Positions 17,094 through 26,003 of a DNA stretch of 64,000 nt are shown here, one piece after another. Source of the DNA: Mastigocoleus testarum BC008 (GTDB lineage Bacteria; Cyanobacteriota; Cyanobacteriia; Cyanobacteriales; Nostocaceae); assembly GCF_001456025.1 (NCBI RefSeq), contig NZ_LMTZ01000148.1, positions 1-64,000 of the forward strand, in the 5' to 3' direction. Under the pieces are notes generated by a model. It saw only the letters and a program-made list of their open reading frames with translations. It ran no database searches and was not told the DNA's origin. A program made the position numbers and the translations under genes. Within the stretch, counting starts at the first letter, position 1; each line of letters begins with the position of its first letter.

Positions 17094-18755
17094 CTAATTG
17101 TGTGAGTAATTTGTAACCCATTCAATGAGTGCTTGATGTAACCCATCTAGGGTATGTTCTTGTGCCTCAACATCAACGCGCCCAATTAAGGAATTGCAGG
17201 TTTTAGAAGTTTGTGGACCAATAGAAGCAATACAAACTCCTTCTAAACAATGGGACAACAAAGATGATTGGGTATCTCCAGTATTTTCAGCAAATATTTT
17301 TTCTGCTAATTCATAGAAAAATGCTACGGTTTTAGAACTAGCAAAAGTAATCACATCTACCGCTCCACTTTGCAAAGCCAACTCAGCGGAAGGAGGAACA
17401 CCCTGGGGACAACAAGATTGGTAAGCTGCAACTTCTAGTACTTGTGCACCCTGTGCAGTCAATCCCCTAACTAAAACTTCCCTACCACCACTTTCAACTC
17501 TGGGGAACAAAATCTTTTTACCTGTTAGTTCTTCTGGAAAATGTTCTATTAAAGAATCAGCAATGAAATTTGGTGGAATAAAATCTGGTTGTAAACAACG
17601 TTTTTTAAGGCTTCGAGCAGTTTTTTCCCCCACTACAGCAATTTTAGTATTAACAAGTGCGCGTATATCTTTACCCCGTGCGATCAATCTTTCAAAGAAA
17701 TAATCTACACAATTAACAGAAGTCAAAATTAACCAATGGAAATCAGCTAAATTCGCGATCGCAGCATCTAAAGCCTCCCAGCTAGAAGGTGGAGCAATTT
17801 CCAATGCTGGCATTTCAATAACATTGCCACCTGATGTACTTAAAAGTTTTTTAAATTCACTTGACTGTCCAGTGGCACGGGTCACTAGAATTGTTTTACC
17901 ATTAAGGGGAAGCTGCGAATTTTTAGAAGTAACAGCTTGTGAACCGGTAGATCGGGGTTTTTCTGTTTCATGAATAGCCATTTTCTTCGAGTGTAATGCT
18001 CGCTTAAGTGGATTCCTTAGATACATAGTCTCAAATTCTAGAAACGAGCGTAACCCCACGACCTCACCAATAACAACCACTGTTGGTGAGAGATTTATTC
18101 CGGATACTTTTTTCAGAATAGTTTCTAAGGTTCCCGTCCACACTTCTTGTTGTGCTGTTGCAGCCCAACGAATAATAGCAATTGGTGTATTTTGTGAACG
18201 CCCATGTTGTTGTAGTCGCTTCACTATTTCAGTAATGTTGCGTCCACCCATCAAAACTACTAATGTGTCTATTTTTGATAGTGCTTCCCACTCAAGGTTA
18301 TTTGGTTCGTGACCGCTAAATACAGCAAAACAGTGGCTGAGAACTTTATCAGTGAGAGGAATCCCTGTCAATAAAGGTGCAGCTAAAGCCGAGGAAATTC
18401 CAGGTACGACTTCAAATTCACAATCTTCTTTGCGCAAAGCATTAATTTCAATTGCACTGCGTCCAAAAATAAATGGGTCTCCTGACTTCAGTCGAACGAC
18501 TTGTTTACCTTCTTGACAATACTTAACTAATATTTGATTAATTATATTTTGGGGAGTACTAGGTTTTCCACCGCGTTTACCTACATCCAACTTCAAGCAA
18601 TTATTTGGTACCAAATCCAGTAAACTAGCATCTACAAGGGCGTCATATACCAATACATCAGCATGATCTAAAAGCTGATAAGCCCTCAAACTTAAGTATC
18701 CTATATCTCCTGGTCCAGCACCTACAAGGTAAACCTTACCCTTATGTTCTCCCAT
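17094..18755 (-). CDS. cobA-hemD: uroporphyrinogen-III C-methyltransferase / uroporphyrinogen-III synthase fusion
   Basis: 553 residues. Residues 1-245 are a SUMT (CobA) domain: VYLVGAGPGDIGYLSLRAYQLL, VGKRGGKPS, RLKSGDPFIFGR, VPGISSALA and the IRWAATAQQEVWTGTL motif. After a Ser/Thr/Lys linker (about 250-285) comes a HemD domain (about 285-550): LNGKTILVTRATGQSSEFKKLL, LILTSVNCVDYFFERL, VVGEKTARSL and ITFASSKTVAFFYEL. The protein would close the tetrapyrrole ring and then methylate it at C2 and C7 towards sirohaem and cobalamin. cobI for the next cobalamin methylation lies at 40.8 kb. The fusion is known in other bacteria. Confidence 0.93.
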   Translation of the reverse strand: MGEHKGKVYLVGAGPGDIGYLSLRAYQLLDHADVLVYDALVDASLLDLVPNNCLKLDVGKRGGKPSTPQNIINQILVKYCQEGKQVVRLKSGDPFIFGRSAIEINALRKEDCEFEVVPGISSALAAPLLTGIPLTDKVLSHCFAVFSGHEPNNLEWEALSKIDTLVVLMGGRNITEIVKRLQQHGRSQNTPIAIIRWAATAQQEVWTGTLETILKKVSGINLSPTVVVIGEVVGLRSFLEFETMYLRNPLKRALHSKKMAIHETEKPRSTGSQAVTSKNSQLPLNGKTILVTRATGQSSEFKKLLSTSGGNVIEMPALEIAPPSSWEALDAAIANLADFHWLILTSVNCVDYFFERLIARGKDIRALVNTKIAVVGEKTARSLKKRCLQPDFIPPNFIADSLIEHFPEELTGKKILFPRVESGGREVLVRGLTAQGAQVLEVAAYQSCCPQGVPPSAELALQSGAVDVITFASSKTVAFFYELAEKIFAENTGDTQSSLLSHCLEGVCIASIGPQTSKTCNSLIGRVDVEAQEHTLDGLHQALIEWVTNYSHN

Positions 18756-19101
18756 TCACCTATCACCAGTTGTCAGTTAAAGTTGTCAGTTAACAGTTTA
18801 TGGCTTGCGCCACGCCCTTACGGGCTACAGTTAATGCGCAATACTTACAGTACCCTTACACTAGATTGCGCACGCAATACCTAGAGCTTTTATGGCGACG
18901 GCAGATCCGCAGGTAAGGCATTGCTATTGCTACGCTAACGGCGCAAGCCGCGTGCATTCGTCTTTAGACGCGTCCAAACCGGTACGCTTACACTAGCCGC
19001 TAACGGTTCTCAGTTAGCAATTAACGATAACCAATTATCCATTAGCAATCCTCAGTCGCCGTCGCTATATGCCGCAAGGCGGCACGCAGTGCTATCCCCA
19101 A
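18756..19101. repeat. mosaic of dispersed repeats
   Basis: 346 bases without a gene. The region starts with STRR-like TCAGTTAA units, then GC-rich pieces (GCGCCACGCCCTTACGGGC, CGGTACGCTTACACTAGCCGCTAACGG) and the palindrome GCCGCAAGGCGGC at 19071-19083 that also occurs before hypA. Similar fragments appear at 1284-1360, 21160-21270, 44350-44420 and 60880-61000. Confidence 0.6.
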
Positions 19102-19404
19102 CTACCACTTATACTTGTTGAGATTAATTTTGCCTTCTGCACTAAATTCAATACCTTCATTTTCAAGTAAATTTCGTTGCAGATAGTCCATACCTCGACG
19201 TAGTGGAGAATAGGAAATTTCACCTTTAGCATTGATTACCCGATGCCAAGGAATATCTGAATCCTTATCAACTTGATAAAGAGCATAACCTACCAAGCGC
19301 GCTTTACCATAGAGTTCAGCTAAATCAGCAACATTACCATAAGTAGTTACTTTTCCCTTAGGAATCTGGCGCACTACTTCATATATCCGCTCGTATGTAG
19401 ACAT
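19102..19404 (-). CDS. alkyltransferase-like (ATL) DNA-damage recognition protein
   Basis: 100 residues covering the DNA-binding domain of O6-alkylguanine transferases (KGKVTTYGNVADLA, RLVGYALYQ). The catalytic PCHR motif is PWHR here, with Trp53 in place of the acceptor Cys, the hallmark of ATL proteins. These bind O6-alkylguanine without removing the alkyl group and hand the lesion to nucleotide excision repair, where UvrB (55.6 kb) works. The conserved Tyr and Arg of the flipping helix are kept. An STRR array occupies its upstream region. Confidence 0.88.
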   Translation of the reverse strand: MSTYERIYEVVRQIPKGKVTTYGNVADLAELYGKARLVGYALYQVDKDSDIPWHRVINAKGEISYSPLRRGMDYLQRNLLENEGIEFSAEGKINLNKYKW

Positions 19405-19420
19405 TGTTCTCAGTTATCAT

Positions 19421-19634
19421 TTACTCATTACTTGTTACTTGTTACTTATTACTTATTACTCATTACTCATTACTCATTACTTATTACTTATTACTCATTA
19501 CTTATTACTCATTACTCATTACTTATTACTTATTACTTATTACTTATTACTTGTTACTCATTACTTATTACTTATTACTTGTTACTTGTTACTTATTACT
19601 CATTACTTATTACTTATTACTTGTTACTTATTAC
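19421..19634. repeat. STRR array of about 30 TTACTYA heptamers
   Basis: A continuous run of TTACTTA, TTACTCA and TTACTTG units between two minus-strand genes. Because the unit is 7 bases and stop-free on the plus strand, all three plus frames are open through it; these are not genes. Confidence 0.9.
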
Positions 19635-19641
19635 CAATCCC

Positions 19642-20106
19642 CTACTTCTGACTAATTTTCTGCAATAATTCTTCAACTTTCTTAGCTTTTATTGGTTGGC
19701 GTTGTGCTTGTAATAATTCCTGGGCTTTTTTGAGATTACTAATTGCTTCTTCTTTCTTTTCTTCTTCCATCAAAGCATTACTTAAACGTAAATAAGCTTC
19801 AGCTTTTTTCGGTGCACGATTAATGATTTCTTTAAATTCAGTAGCAGCTTCTGCAACTTTACCTTGTTTCATCAAGCTATCACCTAAGAATAGATGAACA
19901 ACATCATTTGTTGAATTAATTGCAATTACTCTACGAAATGCAGCTTCTGCACCTTTATAATCTTGTTGCTGATATAAATCTATGCCTTTCTGAAAGCGAT
20001 TAGAGGTGATTAAAGTCTTAATAGCAAAGTAAATTAAGAGAACTATACTACCCGCAACTACAGCAACCGCAAAAATATTATTTGATTGTAAATTTTCCAG
20101 CATCAT
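19642..20106 (-). CDS. membrane-anchored TPR protein
   Basis: About 154 residues. One N-terminal transmembrane helix (about 10-30, FAVAVVAGSIVLLIYFAI) is followed by TPR units (GIDLYQQQDYKGAEAAFRRVIAIN, VHLFLGDSLMKQGKVAEAATEFKEII, AEAYLRLSNALMEEEKKEEAISNLKKA). It is likely a cytoplasmic-side protein-interaction scaffold. A TTG two codons upstream would also be possible; ATG is preferred. The stop lies directly beside an STRR array. Function unknown. Confidence 0.75.
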   Translation of the reverse strand: MMLENLQSNNIFAVAVVAGSIVLLIYFAIKTLITSNRFQKGIDLYQQQDYKGAEAAFRRVIAINSTNDVVHLFLGDSLMKQGKVAEAATEFKEIINRAPKKAEAYLRLSNALMEEEKKEEAISNLKKAQELLQAQRQPIKAKKVEELLQKISQK

Positions 20107-20225
20107 TTTCAATTATTACGTCTTGATAGTAAGGGTAAAAAATTTTGTTTTCCCAAAATTTAGGAATTAAAGAACTAAATTAATAACAAGTAGCGATTGA
20201 AATAACTACTAAGAAGTTAGTTGAT

Positions 20226-21155
20226 TTAAGCCAAAAGACACGCAAAAGGAAAAATCAAATATTCAACAAAGAATAACTTCCAAATAAATTGGTAGTAACT
20301 AGTTGTATCAATTTTGTCTTGCAAATCTAGGTCTCTACTTTTAAACCACATTAAAATCAACGCAGTTAAGTGGGAAAACATTAGAAAAGAGGAGTTAACA
20401 AACTCAAGATCCAAAAACCCAACTAAAATTATGCCGACATAAGAGACGCTTAAAACCCAACGTGCCAAATTAAAAACAGTTTCTTTTCCTAATTGAATAG
20501 TAAAAGTAGTGATATTGTACTCAAGATCGCCATCAACATCAGGGATATCTTTAAAAATAGCGATCGCAAAGGTAAAAACTAGGATAAACCAAGTTAGTGC
20601 CCAAACTGGTGGTGGAATAATTTGTGATTGTTTAAATACCCAACTAAAGTGCAGAAATAAACCCAAGTTTACAATGGTTCCTCGCACTGAGAAAATACAT
20701 AATGCAGCTAAAAAAGGATAACGTTTTAAGCGAATTGGTGGTGAAGAATAAGCGGTACCAATTGCCAAACTAATAGATACCATTCCCAACAGAAACGGAC
20801 TCAGATACCAAGCAAGAAGCAGAGATAAAATACCTGTACTTGTAACAATTATCCTACCTGTACGCAGCGATAATTCTCCCGAAGCAAGTGGTAAATGTGG
20901 CTTGTTAATTCTATCAATCGCCACATCTTCAAGCTGATTCAATCCGACAATATAAATATTTCCAAGCAAACAAGAAATCCAAGTACCAAAAAACACTCCT
21001 AACTTTAATTCAGAATCTGGTAGTAAAGAAATTACTATCAAATATATGCCTAATACGCTTAAGGTTGTACCAATAATCGTATGTGGGCGGGAAAATTTCC
21101 ACAAAGAATAAAACCAATTACTTTGAGATCTTAATTGTTTAGTTATTTGACTCAT
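20226..21155 (-). CDS. hpt: homogentisate phytyltransferase (tocopherol biosynthesis)
   Basis: 309 residues of the UbiA prenyltransferase superfamily with about eight membrane helices. The first Asp-rich motif is NQLEDVAIDRINKPHLPLASG (about residues 72-92) and the second is KDIPDVDGDLEYNITTF. The sequence KFSRPHTIIGTTLSVLGIY and the RINKPHLPLASGE motif are typical of plant and cyanobacterial homogentisate prenyltransferases. It joins phytyl-PP to homogentisate, the committed step to tocopherol, in the membrane. The gene behind it on the same strand is a gamma-tocopherol methyltransferase, the last step, which supports the call. Plastoquinone-type solanesyl transfer is a less likely alternative. 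Confidence 0.88.
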   Translation of the reverse strand: MSQITKQLRSQSNWFYSLWKFSRPHTIIGTTLSVLGIYLIVISLLPDSELKLGVFFGTWISCLLGNIYIVGLNQLEDVAIDRINKPHLPLASGELSLRTGRIIVTSTGILSLLLAWYLSPFLLGMVSISLAIGTAYSSPPIRLKRYPFLAALCIFSVRGTIVNLGLFLHFSWVFKQSQIIPPPVWALTWFILVFTFAIAIFKDIPDVDGDLEYNITTFTIQLGKETVFNLARWVLSVSYVGIILVGFLDLEFVNSSFLMFSHLTALILMWFKSRDLDLQDKIDTTSYYQFIWKLFFVEYLIFPFACLLA

Positions 21156-21273
21156 GATTTGGGGATTAGCGTTAGCGGTAACGTGGTGTTAGCCATATGG
21201 TGATAGCACTGCGTGCCCGCCATGGGGATTAGAGATTGGCGTTAGCGCAGCATATAGCGACTGGGAAATGAAT

Positions 21274-21426
21274 AACTCATTACTCATTACTCATTACTCA
21301 TTACTCATTACTCATTACTCATTACTTATTACTTATTACTCATTACTCATTACTCATTACTTATTACTCATTACTTATTACTCATTACTTATTACTCATT
21401 ACTTATTACTCATTACTTATTACTCA
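21274..21426. repeat. STRR array (TTACTCA/TTACTTA) overlapping the methyltransferase stop
   Basis: About 21 heptamers between the two tocopherol genes. The last unit on this side contributes the complement of the stop codon of the methyltransferase gene. Confidence 0.88.
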
Positions 21427-22266
21427 CTTCGTCCCGTAAAGTAAGCCAAAGCGAATTAACCCACTTTTGTAACCTTCGCTCATTAAACCTAAAGACAAAG
21501 CAGCTTGTATTGTGTCCCAACCAGATGTCAACAAACCGAAAATTGCTTTGGGATTGAAGGCTGATTGAATCACTAAATCCCAAAATGGCGCTACAGCTTG
21601 CGACCAATCAGCAGTACGAATATTGTTTAAAGAGATATTCCGAGCGATCGCTTCATATTCTGGTAAAGAAATCACGTAAGGTAAGTGATAAACCCGATAA
21701 ATTTCAGCTAAATGTTTTTCTTCTTGTGCTGTTAGGGGTAATCGATCCGTAGGTCGATGACACCAAGTTACTACGATAAGTTTTCCGCCAGGTTTGAGCA
21801 CGCGATAGCATTCTTGGATAAACTTGGTTTTATCTGGCATATGTTCGCCACTTTCAAGTGACCATACCAAGTCATAAGAATTATCTGCAAATGGCATTTC
21901 TTGAGCATCTGCAACTTGAAAATTTGTTCTAGCAGCAAAACCTAGTTCACGAGCGCGTTGGTTTGCTCGTTTCGCTTGTACCGGACTTAAAGTAATACCT
22001 GTCGCCTTAGCACATAATTTTGCTGCAAGATATAAACTGCTACCTCCTATCCCACAACCTACATCTAAAATGTTTTCTGCTTGTTCTACCCCCGACCAAC
22101 TAAGTATTTCCTCAATCAGGTCTATTTGTGCTTGTTTGCGGTCTTTTTCCTCTTTACCATCTACACCATAGAAACCATGATGCATATGTTCGCCCCAAGT
22201 TTCTTCCCATAATGAAGAAGAAGCATCGTAAAATTGCTGGATTTGTTGGTATATTGTTGCACTCAT
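21424..22266 (-). CDS. gamma-tocopherol methyltransferase
   Basis: 280 residues, the usual length for cyanobacterial tocopherol O-methyltransferases. Motif I ILDVGCGIGGSSLYLA (about 63-78), post-I ATGITLSPVQAKRA, motif II-III LVWSLESGEHMPDK, and the N-terminal WGEHMHHGFYG signature are present. It methylates gamma- to alpha-tocopherol with S-adenosylmethionine. It lies 268 bases upstream of hpt on the same strand, but the gap is packed with repeats, so co-transcription is uncertain. Related quinone methyltransferases (MPBQ/MSBQ type) normally have a C-terminal membrane anchor, which is missing here. Confidence 0.85.
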   Translation of the reverse strand: MSATIYQQIQQFYDASSSLWEETWGEHMHHGFYGVDGKEEKDRKQAQIDLIEEILSWSGVEQAENILDVGCGIGGSSLYLAAKLCAKATGITLSPVQAKRANQRARELGFAARTNFQVADAQEMPFADNSYDLVWSLESGEHMPDKTKFIQECYRVLKPGGKLIVVTWCHRPTDRLPLTAQEEKHLAEIYRVYHLPYVISLPEYEAIARNISLNNIRTADWSQAVAPFWDLVIQSAFNPKAIFGLLTSGWDTIQAALSLGLMSEGYKSGLIRFGLLYGTK

Positions 22267-22412
22267 GAAGTAAGCAATGTTAAGAAAAGTTAGAATTTAA
22301 AACTACATAAAGTTAGGCTACCATGTGTTTTTATTTGAATTAGGGTGTTTTTCTCCGTCGGGATAGTACCAACTAAATCATCCTGTATAATCATTTGTTT
22401 TTGTATTTTTAA

Positions 22413-23747
22413 ATGACTGTTTCTCGTACAATTTGTTTTGGTTTTCTCACAGTTATTGCTGTTGGGACTATTTTATTGATGATGCCTTTTTCTACCAGCA
22501 GCGGTAATTGGAATAACCCTATTGTTGCTTTATTCACGGCTACTTCGGCTGTTTGCGTTACTGGTTTAGCTGTGGTGGATACTGGCACATATTTTTCATT
22601 TTGGGGTCAACTGTTCATTTTGCTGCTAGCTCAGATTGGTGGTTTGGGTTATATGACCACTACGACCTTTCTGATTCTGCTAACTGGGCGTAGATTTGAC
22701 CTCAGACAGAAGATGGCTATTCAGCAAGCTTTAGACCGTAGGGGGATGCAAGGTAGCGCCAAAATTATTCGTTCGATTATTGCTACTACCCTAATTTTTG
22801 AGATTACAGGCATATTATTATTACTTCGGGGATTCGTACCCGAACATGGATGGGCTAAGGGACTATGGCTAGCTATTTTCCATAGCGTTAGCGCTTGGAA
22901 TAATGCTGGTTTTAGCCTGTTTGCTGATAGCTTGTCGGGATATCAGTCTTCAAAACTAGTGATATTGACTATTAGTGGGTTAATTATTTTTGGCGGTATT
23001 GGTTATCAAGTAATTTTAGAAACTTTTGTTTGGTTGCGCGATCGATTTCAGGGAAGAAGAGAAAATCAAATTTTTTCTTTAGATTTTAAAGTAGCTATTA
23101 GCACCACTGTATTTTTGTTAGCAGTTGGAACTGTTGCATTTTTTGGTGTGGAATTAAGAAACATTGAAACATTAAAAAGCTTAAATTTTGACGGAAAGTT
23201 TTTAGCAGCTTTGTTTCAATCAGTTACTACTAGAACTGCTGGTTTTAACAGTATTGATATTGGTAGCATGACTAATACCGGGTTATTTATCACAATAGCT
23301 TTTATGTTTATTGGTGCATGTCCTGGTGGTACTGGTGGGGGAATGAAAACAACCACCTTGAGAGTGTTAACTAGTTGTACCAAAACTATTTTGCAGGGAA
23401 AAGAGGAGGTTTTGCTGTATAAACGTAGAATCCCAATTCCTTTGGTCCTCAAAGCCATTGGTGTTTTAGTTGGCTCAGTTGCAACAGTGATTGTTGTTAC
23501 TACTGTTATTTCCCTTACTGATTCGAGTTTATCATTTTTAGAAATATTCTTTGAAGTAGTATCTGCCTTTGCTACAGTTGGTCTTTCAACTGGTATTACT
23601 GCTGCTTTATCAATTCCAGCTAAGTTGATTTTAGTTGTCACCATGTATATTGGTAGAGTTGGGGTGCTGCTATTAATGTCTGCGATTCTTGGCGATCCCC
23701 GACCTACTAGTATCCACTATCCTGAGGAAAATTTACTTGTGGGATAG
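22413..23747 (+). CDS. ktrB: KtrB/NtpJ-type potassium (Na+-coupled) transporter subunit
   Basis: 444 residues, membrane protein of the TrkH/KtrB family with four M1-P-M2 units. The four filter loops are visible: SAVCVTGLAV (about 48-57), SVSAWNNAGFSLF (about 163-175), TTRTAGFNSIDIG (about 272-284) and FATVGLSTGIT (about 388-398). It forms the K+ pore that KtrA gates. Its partner gene, ktrA, lies 3.8 kb downstream, split off by an island and an aspartoacylase gene. A MITE-like repeat begins two bases after the stop codon. Confidence 0.93.
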   Translation: MTVSRTICFGFLTVIAVGTILLMMPFSTSSGNWNNPIVALFTATSAVCVTGLAVVDTGTYFSFWGQLFILLLAQIGGLGYMTTTTFLILLTGRRFDLRQKMAIQQALDRRGMQGSAKIIRSIIATTLIFEITGILLLLRGFVPEHGWAKGLWLAIFHSVSAWNNAGFSLFADSLSGYQSSKLVILTISGLIIFGGIGYQVILETFVWLRDRFQGRRENQIFSLDFKVAISTTVFLLAVGTVAFFGVELRNIETLKSLNFDGKFLAALFQSVTTRTAGFNSIDIGSMTNTGLFITIAFMFIGACPGGTGGGMKTTTLRVLTSCTKTILQGKEEVLLYKRRIPIPLVLKAIGVLVGSVATVIVVTTVISLTDSSLSFLEIFFEVVSAFATVGLSTGITAALSIPAKLILVVTMYIGRVGVLLLMSAILGDPRPTSIHYPEENLLVG

Positions 23748-23748
23748 A

Positions 23749-23929
23749 TATAGCGCTACGTGCAAGTAAAAAGTCATTAGCATCGCGTGTCCGTAGGACA
23801 TAAACTTACTATATATAGACTTTAGGATTTATAAATGTCCTAACCTCGCGATGTAGTGCTATACAGGTTTTAGTACGTCTATGAAGAACAGCATTTAGCA
23901 ATGTCCTAAACTAATTACGTAGTGCTATA
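23749..23929. mobile_element. MITE-like element, copy 1 (duplicated right arm)
   Basis: It begins TATAGCGCTACGTGCAAG and ends TACGTAGTGCTATA, so the ends are inverted repeats (TATAGCGCTACGT against TATAGCACTACGT, one mismatch in 13). An internal right end (GATGTAGTGCTATA, ending 23863) and repeated AATGTCCTAA show that the right arm is duplicated. A shorter relative lies at 61725-61876. No coding capacity. Confidence 0.65.
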
Positions 23930-23957
23930 CATTTAATAAACAGAGAAATAACAAATT

Positions 23958-24149
23958 CTAAGCTTTACGATGCATAGCCTTACGAGTTAAATTGATCGCA
24001 GATGATAATATTTCTGCTGCACATTTAATTTCTTCGTTTGTTGTAAATTTACCGATACCAATTCGCAGCGCTCCTTCCATCACCTCCAGTGGTAAATCCA
24101 TTACTTTGAGCACGTGGGAGGGAGTTTCTATACCGGATGAGTTATTCAT
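23958..24149 (-). pseudogene. C-terminal remnant of a cysteine desulfurase (IscS/NifS/DndA-type)
   Basis: About 60 residues match the end of class-V cysteine desulfurases: SSGIETPSHVLKVM, then ALRIGIGKFTTNEEIKCAAEIL. The homology begins directly after the place of the catalytic Cys in the usual SACSSG loop; here the preceding residues read MNN, so the active-site Cys and the whole PLP domain are missing. It lies 22 bases after the XRE-HNH gene on the same strand. It is a truncated remnant, possibly of a sulfur-donor gene of a DNA phosphorothioation locus, although an IscS/NifS origin cannot be excluded. Confidence 0.75.
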
Positions 24150-24171
24150 CTGACGTACTTAATTTAGTCAA

Positions 24172-25554
24172 TTATGTATTCTGATATGACCAATCTGCCA
24201 TAAAGCCCTGTGTAGTAGCCAAAGATAATAGAGGAAGAAATGTATTTCTATATGCAGAATGAAGAATCTCTAAATCAAGCAAGTTATTTTGATCTGATAT
24301 TTTTAAGTCAGTTAGATATGATTCAATATATTTATTCCATTGTCTTTCTGGAAGATGCTCAGAAGAAATCATCAAACCAATATGCTGAAGTTCAACGAAT
24401 TTAATAAAATACTTATCTACTGATGGGATATTATTCGATTTACTAGAATTAACTGATGGAATTGTCGGAATCAAATTCCAAAGCTGATCGTGAGCAACAA
24501 AAGACCAAGGTAAATAATGGTCAAGAGATAAATTGTCTGTATTTAAAGCAAAGTTAGAGTAAATACAGTGAGCCTCTGTATTTTCTAAAACAAGTTTCCA
24601 GAATTTAGTCTGACTTGTTAATGATTCTCTTTGCTGTGGGGGAAATAGTTTATTTGCGATCGCTGGTACATTTGGATTACATCTTTGCATATAGCAAAGC
24701 CATTTCCAAGATACCCAGCCTCTAATAACTGAATAGTTTTCTGCAATATATTCTACCCAGTCTTGATGTAAAACAATTGCCGTACAATTTTTTAATTTTT
24801 GAGAGTCAAAGCAATAAATAGGTTTTGTTAATTCAAATTTATCATAGGTTAGACTGACAAGAATTTGATTTATTTTTGCATCTGCTAAACCCTTAGTTTC
24901 TGAGGTAAAAAACGGACGAATAAGGCGAAAGGGAACATACCTACTTATAAAATTAATAATGTCATCAATGTTTTGATAATGAAGTGTTTTTCGTAAAAAC
25001 TTTTTATCAGCATCTCTAAATTTTAAGATTGGCCCGCTAATTTCTAAGTTTAGAGAATCTAATTTATTTGTAACTTGGTCTTGCCTTCCAAAGGAAAGTT
25101 TAAAGTAAGTGTGAGGATACCAAGCATTTGCCAACATCTCTACAACTATTTCTCGAAAGCTAATAGGTGATAATGTATCAAATTTTCTTCTTGCGATGAT
25201 ATCTAATATTGAGAGAAAAAATAGATACTTGTAAGAGTTAGTTGTATTGTGAAAAACTTGAGACAATATTGAGACATTAACTCGTTCTGATTGAGGTAGC
25301 TTTTGTTCTGAATTTATCTGAGTTGTGTGTGTCACATTTCCTAAGTATGCTTCTACAAAATCTGTCGCAGCAGATATGTTGATATGTCGTAAAGTTTGAA
25401 CAATCTCCACCACTCTTTCCGCTGTAGGGTCTGTACGTTCATGAAACCAACGAAAGACAATGGGACGTTCAACACCCAACTCTCTAGCTAATAGGCTTTG
25501 ACTAATGTTGTAAGACTCTAATACTTTCCTTAGTGCTCGACCTGCTTTTCCCAT
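24172..25554 (-). CDS. XRE-type HTH protein fused to HNH nuclease domain (putative defence protein)
   Basis: 460 residues, intact. Residues 1-72 hold a helix-turn-helix of the XRE type (SQSLLARELGVERPIVFRWF). Residues about 92-310 form a middle domain (FHNTTNSYKYLFFLSILDII, WYPHTYFKLSFGRQDQ). Residues about 328-375 are an HNH nuclease core: C330, SLDHYLPWSF with D345-H346, LWNLIP with N360, and VNSSKSN. HNH proteins with this DH-PWSF-LWN-NSSK layout are known next to restriction and sulfur-modification genes. It lies between a desulfurase remnant and a DUF4007-like fragment, so I infer a modification-linked nuclease. It may repress its own promoter through its HTH domain. Confidence 0.7.
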   Translation of the reverse strand: MGKAGRALRKVLESYNISQSLLARELGVERPIVFRWFHERTDPTAERVVEIVQTLRHINISAATDFVEAYLGNVTHTTQINSEQKLPQSERVNVSILSQVFHNTTNSYKYLFFLSILDIIARRKFDTLSPISFREIVVEMLANAWYPHTYFKLSFGRQDQVTNKLDSLNLEISGPILKFRDADKKFLRKTLHYQNIDDIINFISRYVPFRLIRPFFTSETKGLADAKINQILVSLTYDKFELTKPIYCFDSQKLKNCTAIVLHQDWVEYIAENYSVIRGWVSWKWLCYMQRCNPNVPAIANKLFPPQQRESLTSQTKFWKLVLENTEAHCIYSNFALNTDNLSLDHYLPWSFVAHDQLWNLIPTIPSVNSSKSNNIPSVDKYFIKFVELQHIGLMISSEHLPERQWNKYIESYLTDLKISDQNNLLDLEILHSAYRNTFLPLLSLATTQGFMADWSYQNT

Positions 25555-25629
25555 ACTTCCAGTGATTAAATAGCAGGTGGTATTTTAACATTCACGTTTA
25601 CTTAAATGTTAACTAAAACAGAATAAAAA

Positions 25630-25647
25630 GTTATCGTGTATGATAAC
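25630..25647. promoter_or_regulatory. inverted repeat GTTATC-N6-GATAAC
   Basis: GTTATC GTGTAT GATAAC lies between the divergent XRE-HNH gene and the tnpB remnant. It is either an operator for the XRE protein (76 bases upstream of its start) or the left-end hairpin of the IS200/IS605-type element, whose tnpB starts 37 bases away. The sequence alone does not decide. Confidence 0.45.
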
Positions 25648-25683
25648 AAAATAGTTACTAATAAATATTGATAGGTCGGGTCA

Positions 25684-25953
25684 ATGAAAATATTTGAGTT
25701 CAAGCTAAAAGGAAGAGAAAAGCAGTTTTGCTGTGTCGACGATGCTATTCGTACAAGTCAATTTGTGCGTAACAAATGTTTAGGGTACTGGATGGACAAC
25801 AAGGATAAAAAAGTCAATAAATATGCATTGAATAAATATTGTGCAGTGTTATCTGCTGAGTTTCCTTTTGCGGACGAACTCAATTCAATGGCTTGTACTT
25901 ACGCTTGGGGAGATTTGCCCTATGCAGTCAGTTGGCGCAAGTCTGCTGTCTAA
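25684..25953 (+). pseudogene. tnpB: internally deleted tnpB (IS200/IS605 OrfB) remnant
   Basis: The first 66 residues are the N-terminus of OrfB/TnpB (MKIFEFKLKGREKQF, AIRTSQFVRNKCLGYWMDN, YALNKYC, EFPFADELNSMA). The frame then jumps to a short end that looks like the C-terminal coding part and right end of the element (through about 26000). The catalytic RuvC core and zinc finger, about 300 residues, are deleted. Without TnpA or a full TnpB the element is dead unless helped in trans. Its right end seems to have landed inside a DUF4007-like gene. Confidence 0.75.
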
Positions 25954-26003
25954 CGGCGAGTTACCGAACCAAGAATCTCTGCGTCTTTAGACCAGGGAGT
26001 GTC
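25685..26003. mobile_element. remnant of an IS200/IS605-family element
   Basis: It spans from the tnpB 5' end to the point where DUF4007-like coding sequence on the opposite strand breaks off (about 26003). The left boundary may extend to the hairpin at 25630. The exact ends are not defined by target duplications, as expected for this family. Confidence 0.5.

Noticed and set aside
19404..19668. Three overlapping plus-strand reading frames of Leu/Thr/Tyr-rich repeats
   Set aside because: They are translations of a stop-free 7-base repeat, which is open in all three frames. No gene content.
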